From contig CAYJMF010000004.1 in assembly GCA_964370855.1 (NCBI GenBank), positions 67,699-131,698 on the forward strand: 64,000 nucleotides of DNA. Direction: 5' to 3'. A model generated the notes under the pieces. That model was not told where the DNA came from, did no database searches, and saw only the letters and a program-made list of their open reading frames with translations. The first letter of the stretch is position 1; every line of letters starts with the position of its first letter. Source of the stretch: JAKLKS01 sp964370855 (GTDB lineage: Bacteria; Planctomycetota; JAJSAM01; JAKLKS01). The position numbers and the translations under genes are program-made. Positions 6,905 through 14,476 of this stretch are shown here, piece by piece.

Positions 6905-9443
6905 GGTCCCTCCGGAACGCGTAGTCCCCCGCGTTGAAGGCGTCCTCGTACTCCTTCACCGTCGCGTCGGAGGTCAGCGACATGTCGAGGTGGTTCACGT
7001 ACCCCATGACCAGGCCGACCGTGGCCAGGGCCTCCTCCATCGCCTCCGGGGGGAGGTGGCGCACCCTGGCGTTGACGAGGTCCGCGGCCTGGTCGCACTC
7101 GAACCCGCGCGCGGAGAGGAGGCGCCTGATGAGGACCGCACGGCGGCTCCTCTGCTCCACCCCCGTGGCCCCCCCGACGAAGCGGAAGGAGGCGTGGTTG
7201 GACTCCACCCTGTCGCAGACGCGCGCGTCGACGGTCGAGAAGTGGTACCCGATCCGCGAGTTCAGGCTCATGGAGTCGGAGGAGATGAAGGCGTAGGAGG
7301 GTTCGCCCATGGGCCGCAGGCGCTGGTCCTGGTCGAAGTTGTAGTTGACGACGGCGGACATGAACCCCCGGAGGGACACGGGCCGGAGGGTCCGCCACCG
7401 CAGGCGCGGGTCGGTCATGCCGCGCCAGAGCGCCCTCATCGGCGCGCAGGCGACCTGGTCCATCGTGACGTCGCCTCCCGGCGCGCCCGGGGCGAGTCCG
7501 CCGCCGAGATCGAACACCCGGCAGTCGATGGGCACGGACGAGACGAGGCGGCGCGCAGGCGTTCCCCCGTTGACGGCCCCGTCCCCGAGTTCGAACATCT
7601 CCTCGACCGTCGCCTGGTGGCAGAAGCGGATGATGTCGTGGATCGTGCGGCACTCGCCGGGGGAGTAGCCGCTGGCCTGGCGATCGCGCAGGGTCAGGGG
7701 GACGATCAGGTCCTTGACGGAGGCCAGGCGCTCGACGTTGGGGTTGCGCGGCCCCGCCGGGCGCTCCGCGGCCCCCGCGAGGACCGCCTCGACGCGTCCC
7801 CGGTAGACGACACCGGCGTCGGCGTCCACGGTCACGACCTCGCCGTCCGGCGGAAGGACCGCGGTGGCGGTCCGGGTCGCCAGCAGGGCGGGGACGCGGA
7901 GTTCGCGGGCCACGGTGGCCAGGTGGCCGGTCACCTCCCCCATGTCGGCGACGAGGGCCGCCGCCCCGGGAAGGAGGACCGCGAACCGGGGGTCCGCTTC
8001 CGCGACGGCGATCACGGACCCGGGAGCGCAGCCGAGGACGTCCGCGTCGGACCCGACGCGCCTCAGGGGGCCGGACCCCGCGCCCCTGCTCGCCCGGGAG
8101 CCGCCCTCGAGCAGGACGGCCGCCCCCGGGACCCGCGCGCCGGTGGGGCGGTCGGCCTGCTCCGCGTGCCGGGGCTGGGGCCGCACCTGGAGCACGTGGA
8201 CGCGTCCGTCGCCGTCGACGGCCCACTCCATGTCCAGGGGCATCCCGAACCGGTCCTCGAGGCGCCACGCGGCGTCGGCGATCTCCAGGGCGAGTCCCGG
8301 GGAGAGGATCGCGCGGCCGGACAGGGACGCGTCGAGGTCCACCCGCTCCACCCCTCCGGCGGCCGCGCTCCGGAGGATCCCCGCCTGCACCCCCGTGCGG
8401 TACGAGGCGACCTCCCGGCGCTCGCGGTCCACGTAGCAGGAGTCCGGCTCCGCCGACCCGTCCACGGCGGAGAGCCCGAGGCCCCGGACCGCCTGGATCA
8501 GGGTCCGCTGGCCGAGGGAGGTCGCGCAGGCGCCGTAGAGCACCCCGGCCGCCCGCGCCTCCACCATCCGGACCACGCAGCAGCACATGGCGACCTCGTC
8601 GTCCTCGAAGCCCCGCCCCAGGCGGTAGGCGATGGCCTGCGGCGAGTACTTGCCCGCGACCACCTGCCGGAACGCCTCCTCCAGGGCCGCGGGGGGGACG
8701 TTCAGGAGGGATCGGTACTGGCCGGCGAAGGACACCTCCATCCCGCCCTCCTGGAGGGCGCTCGAGCGCACCGCGAGCCGGTCCCCGGGGGAGAAGGAGG
8801 CCGCGCCGGCACGGAGCGCGGCGGCGACGGCGGCGGGCAGGGGAGACGCGAGGATGGCGCCGGTGATCCCGGCGGAGGCCCTGAAGCAGGACGCGACGTC
8901 GCCCGGATCCGCGCCCTCCATCCCGGCCGCGATCCGATCCCCCAGGCCCCCCTCCTCCATGAGGGCGCGGTAGGCGGCGACCGTGGTGGCGAACCCGTCG
9001 GGGACCCGTCCGCCGAGGACCCTGCGCGCCTCCCCGAGGAAGGCGCTCTTCTGCCCGACGACCTCGGACAGCGATGCGTCCACGTCGGCGAGGCCTAGGA
9101 CCATCCCGACCTCCCGCAGCGAGGGCGTGATCTCGACCCCGCGGGCGATCCCGCTCTTGAGGCTCTCGAAGAGCGGGACGAGATCGCCGTACCTGTCCTC
9201 CGTCATCCGGTTCAGGTGGACCACCATCCGGTAGGTCTGGACCATGACTCCGGCCACGAGGCGGCGGAGTTCCGCCGCGGAGAGCCTCCCGGAATCCAGG
9301 GCCTCCTGGATGCGCTCCACGTGTCCCAGGGCGGAGTTGTTCGCGTGCAGGACTTCACGGAATGCGGCCATGCGGGACTCGAGGGGCGGTCCCTCGCCGT
9401 GCCCCCGACCCAGGAGTCTGGAGACGATGCCGCCGCGGGACAT
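6894..9443 (-). CDS. Dikinase-like protein B: ATP-grasp and phosphohistidine domains with a novel C-terminal domain
   Basis: 849 residues, the first gene of the minus-strand operon. The helical N-terminal domain is followed by an ATP-grasp region with AVRSSALQEGG and SFAGQYRSLLNV. The swivel domain has phospho-accepting H507 in GEVTGHLATVAREL. The C-terminal domain is shared with proteins A and C. Its landmarks are ECRTIHDIIRFCHQ, GYHFSTVDARV, a SFRFVGGA motif and a final DYAFRR segment. The PEP/pyruvate-binding barrel is absent. The swivel motif departs most from the PEP-synthase consensus, so catalytic activity is less certain than for A and C. The promoter should lie in the 424-bp divergent region upstream, which also holds a Rex-like operator. 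Annotation as a PEP synthase or pyruvate phosphate dikinase would be misleading. Confidence 0.85.
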   Translation of the reverse strand: MSRGGIVSRLLGRGHGEGPPLESRMAAFREVLHANNSALGHVERIQEALDSGRLSAAELRRLVAGVMVQTYRMVVHLNRMTEDRYGDLVPLFESLKSGIARGVEITPSLREVGMVLGLADVDASLSEVVGQKSAFLGEARRVLGGRVPDGFATTVAAYRALMEEGGLGDRIAAGMEGADPGDVASCFRASAGITGAILASPLPAAVAAALRAGAASFSPGDRLAVRSSALQEGGMEVSFAGQYRSLLNVPPAALEEAFRQVVAGKYSPQAIAYRLGRGFEDDEVAMCCCVVRMVEARAAGVLYGACATSLGQRTLIQAVRGLGLSAVDGSAEPDSCYVDRERREVASYRTGVQAGILRSAAAGGVERVDLDASLSGRAILSPGLALEIADAAWRLEDRFGMPLDMEWAVDGDGRVHVLQVRPQPRHAEQADRPTGARVPGAAVLLEGGSRASRGAGSGPLRRVGSDADVLGCAPGSVIAVAEADPRFAVLLPGAAALVADMGEVTGHLATVARELRVPALLATRTATAVLPPDGEVVTVDADAGVVYRGRVEAVLAGAAERPAGPRNPNVERLASVKDLIVPLTLRDRQASGYSPGECRTIHDIIRFCHQATVEEMFELGDGAVNGGTPARRLVSSVPIDCRVFDLGGGLAPGAPGGDVTMDQVACAPMRALWRGMTDPRLRWRTLRPVSLRGFMSAVVNYNFDQDQRLRPMGEPSYAFISSDSMSLNSRIGYHFSTVDARVCDRVESNHASFRFVGGATGVEQRSRRAVLIRRLLSARGFECDQAADLVNARVRHLPPEAMEEALATVGLVMGYVNHLDMSLTSDATVKEYEDAFNAGDYAFRRDHEG

Positions 9444-9867
9444 CCGGGCTCCGCAGGGCCGCCGCGCGACCCGCGCGGGGTGATCCGCGCGGGCCGCTCG
9501 CGGCGCCCGTCAACCGGCCGCTAGATCCCCGATCCTATTCGGTCCCGGGGACTTCCGCGGCTCCTTCCCCCCTGCCCCGGGCGACGGCCCGTGACCAGCA
9601 ATCGTGATTTTCTGCACAATATCGAAGGACCCTGTTCCGGCCCCCTGCTAGGATCCCGGGCGAGATCGAGACCGGTCCGGCGACGTTCGGACGATGTGCA
9701 CCATGTCCTGGTCCTTCGCGAGCCGCCCTTCCGCGCCGCGTGCGCGTCCCGCGCGCCGGCCTCCCCCTCCCGGCGATCTCCGGCCCCGCCCCCGGGAGCG
9801 GGCTCCTTCGAGGCGGGTCGCGCCCGTGCCCCCGGGGGCGGCGGGCGCGGGAAGGGGGTGAGTTCCC
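9444..9867. other. 424-bp divergent intergenic region of the dikinase cluster
   Basis: The region lies between dikinase-like B (leftward) and the cytidylate-kinase-like gene (rightward). I see no convincing gene in it. It holds an AT-richer patch at 9596-9640 with a Rex-like operator at 9602-9619, and an extended -10-like TGCTAGGAT at 9646-9654 pointing right without a good -35 box. If transcription begins near 9661, the rightward mRNA would have a leader of about 200 bases that I cannot explain. Confidence 0.5.
9602..9619. promoter_or_regulatory. Candidate Rex operator
   Basis: TCGTGATTTTCTGCACAA matches the known Rex consensus TTGTGAA-N4-TTCACAA at 11 of 14 defined positions. It also closely resembles the site at 17084-17101 read on the minus strand (shared GTGATTT and TGCACA halves). 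It lies between the two divergent operons of the dikinase cluster. Assigning it to Rex is inference from the match and from the rex gene 7.6 kb away; a CRP/FNR-family protein is the alternative. Confidence 0.45.
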
Positions 9868-10701
9868 GTGGCCATCATCACGATTTCAAGGGGTTCGATG
9901 AGCGGGGGGGAGGCGCTGGCGACCCTGCTGGCCCGGGACCTGGGCTGCCCCGTCCTCGGCCGCGAGGTCGTGCTCGAGGCGGCCGCCGCGATCGGGGTCC
10001 CCGAGGAGACCCTCGGGCAGAAGTTCGAGCGGAGCCCGGGGCTCTGGGGGCGGCTGACCTCGGACCGGCGCGTCTACGTCGTCGCGGTCCAGGCGGCGCT
10101 GGCCGAGCACGCGGCCACGGGCCGTCTCGTCTACCACGGGCTCGCGGGGCACCTCCTGCTCAAGGGCGTCCCGGCGGTCCTCCGGGCACGGCTCATCGCG
10201 CCGCTGGAGATGCGCGTCCGCACCGTCATGGAGCGCCAGGGCCTGGGGCGGAGCGCCGCGGTGGAGTACATCGAGAACGTCGACGAGGACCGCGTCCGCT
10301 GGACCAGGTTCATCTACGGCGTCGACTGGCGGGACCCGGCCCACTACGACCTCGTCGTGAACCTCGAGAACATCTCCATCCCCGCCGCCGGCGAGATCAT
10401 CGCGCGGGCCGCCTCCCGGGTCGAGTACGCGATCACGCCGCCGGTCCTGAAGGCGCTCGCCGACTTCCGCCTGGCCTGCCGGGTGAAGGTGGCCCTGGCC
10501 GTGAACCCCCAGACGCGGGGAATCGACCTCAAGGTGCGGGCCGACGGGGGCGCCCTGACGGTCGAGGGCGACCTGCCCGCCGCCGGGATGCTCACCCGCG
10601 CCAGCCGAAGGGACGAGGAGGAGGTCCTGCGCACCGCCCGGGAGGTGCCCGGCGTGGTCGACGTGGCGCTGGACCTCAGGCGGTACGACCCGTCCCTCTG
10701 A
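9868..10701 (+). CDS. Cytidylate-kinase-like P-loop protein fused to a C-terminal BON domain
   Basis: 277 residues with a GTG start preceded by the purine-rich GAAGGGGGTGAG. The N-terminus MAIITISRGSMSGGEALA is the P-loop region of the cytidylate kinase-like family (Pfam Cytidylate_kin2 type). About residues 205-275 look like a BON domain (VKVALAVN, LTVEGDLP, VPGVVDVAL), a fold usually linked to membrane or ligand binding. The gene starts the rightward operon and is followed after 25 bases by a small membrane protein and the TauE exporter. Proteins of this family often lie beside PEP/pyruvate-binding-domain genes and TauE permeases in other bacteria. True CMP kinase activity is doubtful; a signalling or nucleotide-sensing kinase role is an inference. 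Confidence 0.75.
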   Translation: MAIITISRGSMSGGEALATLLARDLGCPVLGREVVLEAAAAIGVPEETLGQKFERSPGLWGRLTSDRRVYVVAVQAALAEHAATGRLVYHGLAGHLLLKGVPAVLRARLIAPLEMRVRTVMERQGLGRSAAVEYIENVDEDRVRWTRFIYGVDWRDPAHYDLVVNLENISIPAAGEIIARAASRVEYAITPPVLKALADFRLACRVKVALAVNPQTRGIDLKVRADGGALTVEGDLPAAGMLTRASRRDEEEVLRTAREVPGVVDVALDLRRYDPSL

Positions 10702-10726
10702 ACTCGACCTTCCCGAAAGAGGACCC

Positions 10727-10915
10727 GTGAACTGGATCACCTGGCTTCACGAACTGGGGCGGGACGCGAACGCCGGGGCGCCGGGGTTCCAGGCGGGCGC
10801 TTCGTACCTCCTGGTCTCCGTGTCGATGCCCGTGGCCATCGGCCTGTTCGTGGGATTCGGCTTCCGCCTCGTGGAGGCCGTCTTCGGGATCCGGCTCGGG
10901 AAGGGGGGGCACTGA
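10727..10915 (+). CDS. Small one-span membrane protein upstream of TauE
   Basis: 62 residues with a GTG start 25 bases after the kinase-like gene and an AGAGGAC ribosome-binding site. One hydrophobic segment covers about residues 27-52 (YLLVSVSMPVAIGLFVGF and following). Its last base overlaps the ATG of the TauE gene (TGATG), so the two are translationally coupled. It is probably a small accessory subunit or assembly partner of the exporter. I do not recognise a named family. Confidence 0.7.
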   Translation: MNWITWLHELGRDANAGAPGFQAGASYLLVSVSMPVAIGLFVGFGFRLVEAVFGIRLGKGGH

Positions 10916-11832
10916 TGTCGGCCGGCGACTTCCTCCTGGACCTCGGGCACTTCCCCTGGCTCATCCTCTTCGGCCTCGTCATCGGCGTCATCGGGGGGTT
11001 CTTCGGCGTGGGCGGGGGCTTCCTGATGGTCCCGATGCTGAACGTCGTCTTCGGGATCCCCTACAACATCTGCGTCGGGTCGGATCTCGGCCAGATGTGC
11101 GGGATGTCCACGGCGGCCACCGTGCGCCACATGCGCTTCGGCAACATCGACTTCAAGCTGGGGTTCCTGATGATCGTGGGGACCGCGACCGGGGTGGAGC
11201 TGGGCGCGATCCTCCTCGAGCTCCTGAAGCGGGCGGGGGAGACCACGATGACGGTGGTCATGAGCCTGATCTACGCCGCCCTCCTGCTCTTCCTCGGTCA
11301 GGCCATCGTCCGCGAGTCCCTGCGGACGATCAAGGCGGGGGGCGGGGAGGGCGACGGGGGCGGGGGCGTGCCTCCGGCGTCGGGAGTCATGCTCCGGCTC
11401 CGCACGCTGAAGCTCCGGCCCATGGTGAGCCTGCCCGCTTCCGGGATCGCCTCCGTCTCGCTGTGGGTGATCCTGGGCATCGGGTTCGCCACGGGGGTCC
11501 TGTCGGGGATGCTCGGCGTGGGCGGCGGCTTCATTCGGATGCCCGCCCTCGTCTACATCCTGGGCTGTCCCACGGTGGTGGCCGTGGGGACCGACCTCTT
11601 CGAGATCATGTTCAGCTCCGGGTACGGCGTCTTCTCCCACTCCATGAAGGGGAACGTCCACCTGGTCCTGGTCCTGGCGCTCCTGATCGGGACGACGATC
11701 GGAGCCCAGATCGGGGCCTCCTACACCCGGAAGGCGGGGGGGCCGCGCGTCCGGCTGGGCTTCGGCTGCCTGGCCTTCGTGGGGGTCCTGATGGTCGCCG
11801 TCAAGCTCTGCCTCAAGCTGACGGGGCATTGA
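10915..11832 (+). CDS. TauE/SafE family anion exporter
   Basis: A 305-residue polytopic inner-membrane protein built from two repeated halves. Each half carries the family glycine motif, GGFFGVGGGFLMVP near residue 25 and GMLGVGGGFIRMP near 198. A hydrophilic Gly/Asp-rich loop at about 140-165 joins them. Members of TauE/SafE export sulfite, sulfoacetate and related organosulfur anions. The substrate here is unproven, but a DsrMK-like Fe-S oxidoreductase nearby makes a sulfur oxyanion the favoured guess. Translation is coupled to the small membrane protein upstream. Dikinase-like protein C follows after 34 bases, but with its own -10-like box. Confidence 0.9.
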   Translation: MSAGDFLLDLGHFPWLILFGLVIGVIGGFFGVGGGFLMVPMLNVVFGIPYNICVGSDLGQMCGMSTAATVRHMRFGNIDFKLGFLMIVGTATGVELGAILLELLKRAGETTMTVVMSLIYAALLLFLGQAIVRESLRTIKAGGGEGDGGGGVPPASGVMLRLRTLKLRPMVSLPASGIASVSLWVILGIGFATGVLSGMLGVGGGFIRMPALVYILGCPTVVAVGTDLFEIMFSSGYGVFSHSMKGNVHLVLVLALLIGTTIGAQIGASYTRKAGGPRVRLGFGCLAFVGVLMVAVKLCLKLTGH

Positions 11833-11866
11833 GGCCGGGCCGTCGGCGGTTGCTAGGATCGCCCTG

Positions 11867-14476
11867 ATGTCCGGGCTCTACGACCGCCTCGCGCGAATCC
11901 TCTCCGGCGGCGCCGGGCGCCGCCGGAGAGTCCCGGTCGGCGAGAAGTTCCGCCGGTTCCGGGCCATCGGATCCTCCAACGACGCGTTCCTCCACCTCCT
12001 TGCCGACCTCCAGGATCGGGAGGAGGATCCCGCCGCGGAGGCGTGCGCCTCCGCGGACTCCGCCCTGGAGGAGATGGGGCGCCACGTGCACTCGATGGCG
12101 GAGGCCCTCGTCGCGCTGTCCGGAGGCCGCCACGCGGAGGTGCTGCGGCGCTGCGGGGAGATCGATCGGAACCTGCGGACGGAACTGCACGGGGCCCCGC
12201 CCGGCGACACCGGGGCGGTCATCGTGTGGCCGGGGGATCCGGACGCCCTGCGGCCCCGGGTCGTGGGCCCGAAGGCGGCGCGGCTGGCGGAGGCGACGTC
12301 GATCCCGGGCCTCGAGGTTCCGCCGTTCTTCTCCGTCTCCGCCCGGGGGTACCGCCTCTTCATGGAGGGGTCGGGCCTCGGGGAGGTCGTGGACGGCGTC
12401 CTGTCCTCCTCCGGGTCCCCGGAGCCCGGTGCGGTGAAGGCGGCCTCGGAGGCGATCGGTGCGGCCTTCGCGCGTGCCGTGGTCCCGGAGGAGATCGAGG
12501 CGGGGCTGCAGTCCGCGGTCCGCACCCTCCTCGACAGGGGCCGGTGGGAGCCCGGGGTCGCCGTCCGGTCCAGCGCCGTGGTGGAGGGATCCGCCTCCTC
12601 CTTCGCCGGCCAGTTCGAGAGCGTGCTCAACGTCCGCGGCCCGGACCTGGCGGAGGCGTACAAGAGGGTGGTCGCCAGCAAGTACCGGCATCACGCCCTC
12701 CGGTACGCGCTCTCGCGCGGATTCCGCGAGAAGGACGTGGCGATGCCCGTCCTGGTCATGGCGATGGTGCGCCCCTCCTCCAGCGGGGTCGCCTACTCCC
12801 GCTGTCCCGGGCGGCCGCAGTCGGTCATGATCACGGCGGTCCCGGGCCTGGCCCAGGCGGTCGTCGACGGGAGGGTGACCCCGGACACCTTCCTGGTCTC
12901 GATCCGGGACCCGGACCTGGTGGAGGAGTTCCTCCCCGGCCGACGGGGTTTCTCGCTGCGGTGCGCCGCCGACGGGGGGCTCATCGAGGTCGGGGAGCGG
13001 GTCGCGCCCGCAGGCGCCCCCGCCCTGCCCGCGGACGGGGTCCGCGAGGTGGCCCGCATGGCGTGCAGCCTCGAGAAGCACTTCGGGTCCCCCCAGGACG
13101 TCGAGTGGGCCCGGAACGAGGCCGGGAGGGTCCTGGTGGTCCAGACGAGGCCGCTGCACCTTCCCAGGGTGGACGCGCGGCCCCAGCCCTCCCGGCCGCC
13201 CGTGGAAGGGCACCGCGTCCTCCTGGCGGGGGGGCGGCGCGCCTCCGGAGGCGTCGCCTCGGGCCCCCTGTTCCACCTCCGCGATCCGATGCACGTCGAC
13301 GCGGTCCCGGAGGGGGCGATCCTCCGCGTCCCGATGACGACGCCGCGGCTGGCGGGGGTGATGGGACTGGCGGGCGGGATCATCGCCGCCGCGGGCAGCC
13401 CCGTCGGGCACATGTCGACCATCGCCCGGGAGTTCGGGGTGCCTTGCGTGATCGGTGCGGCGGACTCCCTGGCCTCCCTGCCGCAGGGCGCGATCGTCAC
13501 CCTGGACGCCGACGCCGGCATCGTCTACGAGGGCGCCGTCCCCGGCCCGCCGGGCCCCGGGCCCCATGCCCGGCCCGCCGGGAGGAGCCGGGATCCCGCC
13601 GGGGAGGACCTGGACCTCCTCCTCCAGCAGGTCTCCCCGCTGACCCTTCCCGAGCCGGGGACCCCCGGTTTCCTCCCGGAGAACTGCCGGACCTTCCACG
13701 ACATCGCGAGGTACGTCCACCAGGCGGCGATGGCGGAGATGTTCGAGCTGGAGGACTCCGCGGCGGGGGAGATGCGCTCGGCCCGGCGCCTCGCCTGGGG
13801 GGTGCCCCTGCAGGTCCTCCTGGTCGACCTGGGCGGAGGGGCGGAGGCCGGCGATCCCTCGGTCGTCACGGTCGCGGAACTTCGTTCCGTGCCGCTTCTC
13901 GCCGTCATCGAGGGAATGTCGGACCCGCGCCTGCACTGGACCGGCCCCGTCGGGTTCGATCTCAAGGGGTTCATGTCCGTCGTCGTGCACAGCGCCGCCG
14001 ACGACCAGCGGTACGGGGAGCCCTGCTACTGTCTCTGCTCCCCGGACTACATGCACTTCGCTTCGCGGCTCGCCTACCACTTCGCCACCGTGGACTCGAT
14101 CTGCGGCGGCTCCGTCAACGAGAACTACGCCCGCTTCCTCTTCCACGGGGGGGCGGCCGTGGCGGCCCGGCGCGAGTGGCGCGCCCACTTCCTCGCCGTG
14201 ATCCTCGAATCCCACGGCTTCGCCGTCAGGCAGGCGGGCGATCGGGTCGAGGCCGTCCTGGCGAAGAGGGGGGCGGACCGGGTGGTGGAGGCGCTCGGGA
14301 TGCTGGGGAGGCTGATGGTCGCCTCCCGCCACCTGGACATGGTGATCGAGAGCCGGTCCACCGCGGACGTCCTGGCCCGGGCCTTCCTCTCGGGGGACTA
14401 CTCCTTCCGGCGGCTCGCCGGCCACGGCCCCCGGGACGGCACGGGGGCCGCGCCTCCTAGTGCATCTCCCACTTGA
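11867..14476 (+). CDS. Dikinase-like protein C: ATP-grasp and phosphohistidine domains with a novel C-terminal domain
   Basis: 869 residues. The architecture matches A and B: a helical N-terminus, an ATP-grasp with AVRSSAVVEGS and SSFAGQFESVLNV, and a swivel domain with H515 in GSPVGHMSTIAREFG. The uncharacterised C-terminal domain has NCRTFHDIARYVHQ, AYHFATVDSI and an ENYARFLFHGGAA-type motif. There is no PEP/pyruvate TIM barrel. A -10-like TAGGAT at 11854-11859 lies 7 bases before the ATG, so a near-leaderless transcript is possible in addition to read-through from TauE. The last 20 bases overlap the end of the convergent Fe-S oxidoreductase gene, so antisense interference between the two operons is possible. 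The phosphate acceptor is unknown. Confidence 0.85.
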   Translation: MSGLYDRLARILSGGAGRRRRVPVGEKFRRFRAIGSSNDAFLHLLADLQDREEDPAAEACASADSALEEMGRHVHSMAEALVALSGGRHAEVLRRCGEIDRNLRTELHGAPPGDTGAVIVWPGDPDALRPRVVGPKAARLAEATSIPGLEVPPFFSVSARGYRLFMEGSGLGEVVDGVLSSSGSPEPGAVKAASEAIGAAFARAVVPEEIEAGLQSAVRTLLDRGRWEPGVAVRSSAVVEGSASSFAGQFESVLNVRGPDLAEAYKRVVASKYRHHALRYALSRGFREKDVAMPVLVMAMVRPSSSGVAYSRCPGRPQSVMITAVPGLAQAVVDGRVTPDTFLVSIRDPDLVEEFLPGRRGFSLRCAADGGLIEVGERVAPAGAPALPADGVREVARMACSLEKHFGSPQDVEWARNEAGRVLVVQTRPLHLPRVDARPQPSRPPVEGHRVLLAGGRRASGGVASGPLFHLRDPMHVDAVPEGAILRVPMTTPRLAGVMGLAGGIIAAAGSPVGHMSTIAREFGVPCVIGAADSLASLPQGAIVTLDADAGIVYEGAVPGPPGPGPHARPAGRSRDPAGEDLDLLLQQVSPLTLPEPGTPGFLPENCRTFHDIARYVHQAAMAEMFELEDSAAGEMRSARRLAWGVPLQVLLVDLGGGAEAGDPSVVTVAELRSVPLLAVIEGMSDPRLHWTGPVGFDLKGFMSVVVHSAADDQRYGEPCYCLCSPDYMHFASRLAYHFATVDSICGGSVNENYARFLFHGGAAVAARREWRAHFLAVILESHGFAVRQAGDRVEAVLAKRGADRVVEALGMLGRLMVASRHLDMVIESRSTADVLARAFLSGDYSFRRLAGHGPRDGTGAAPPSASPT

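Noticed and set aside
836..6937. A frame of about 2000 codons open on the plus strand
   Set aside because: It is antisense to, or out of frame with, clear kinase, receiver and dikinase-like genes, and its sequence is low-complexity Arg/Gly/Pro. Long false frames are expected at this GC content.
9591..10730. Plus-strand frame over the intergenic region and the cytidylate-kinase-like gene
   Set aside because: It is an out-of-frame shadow of the real gene at 9868-10701 and its sequence is low-complexity.
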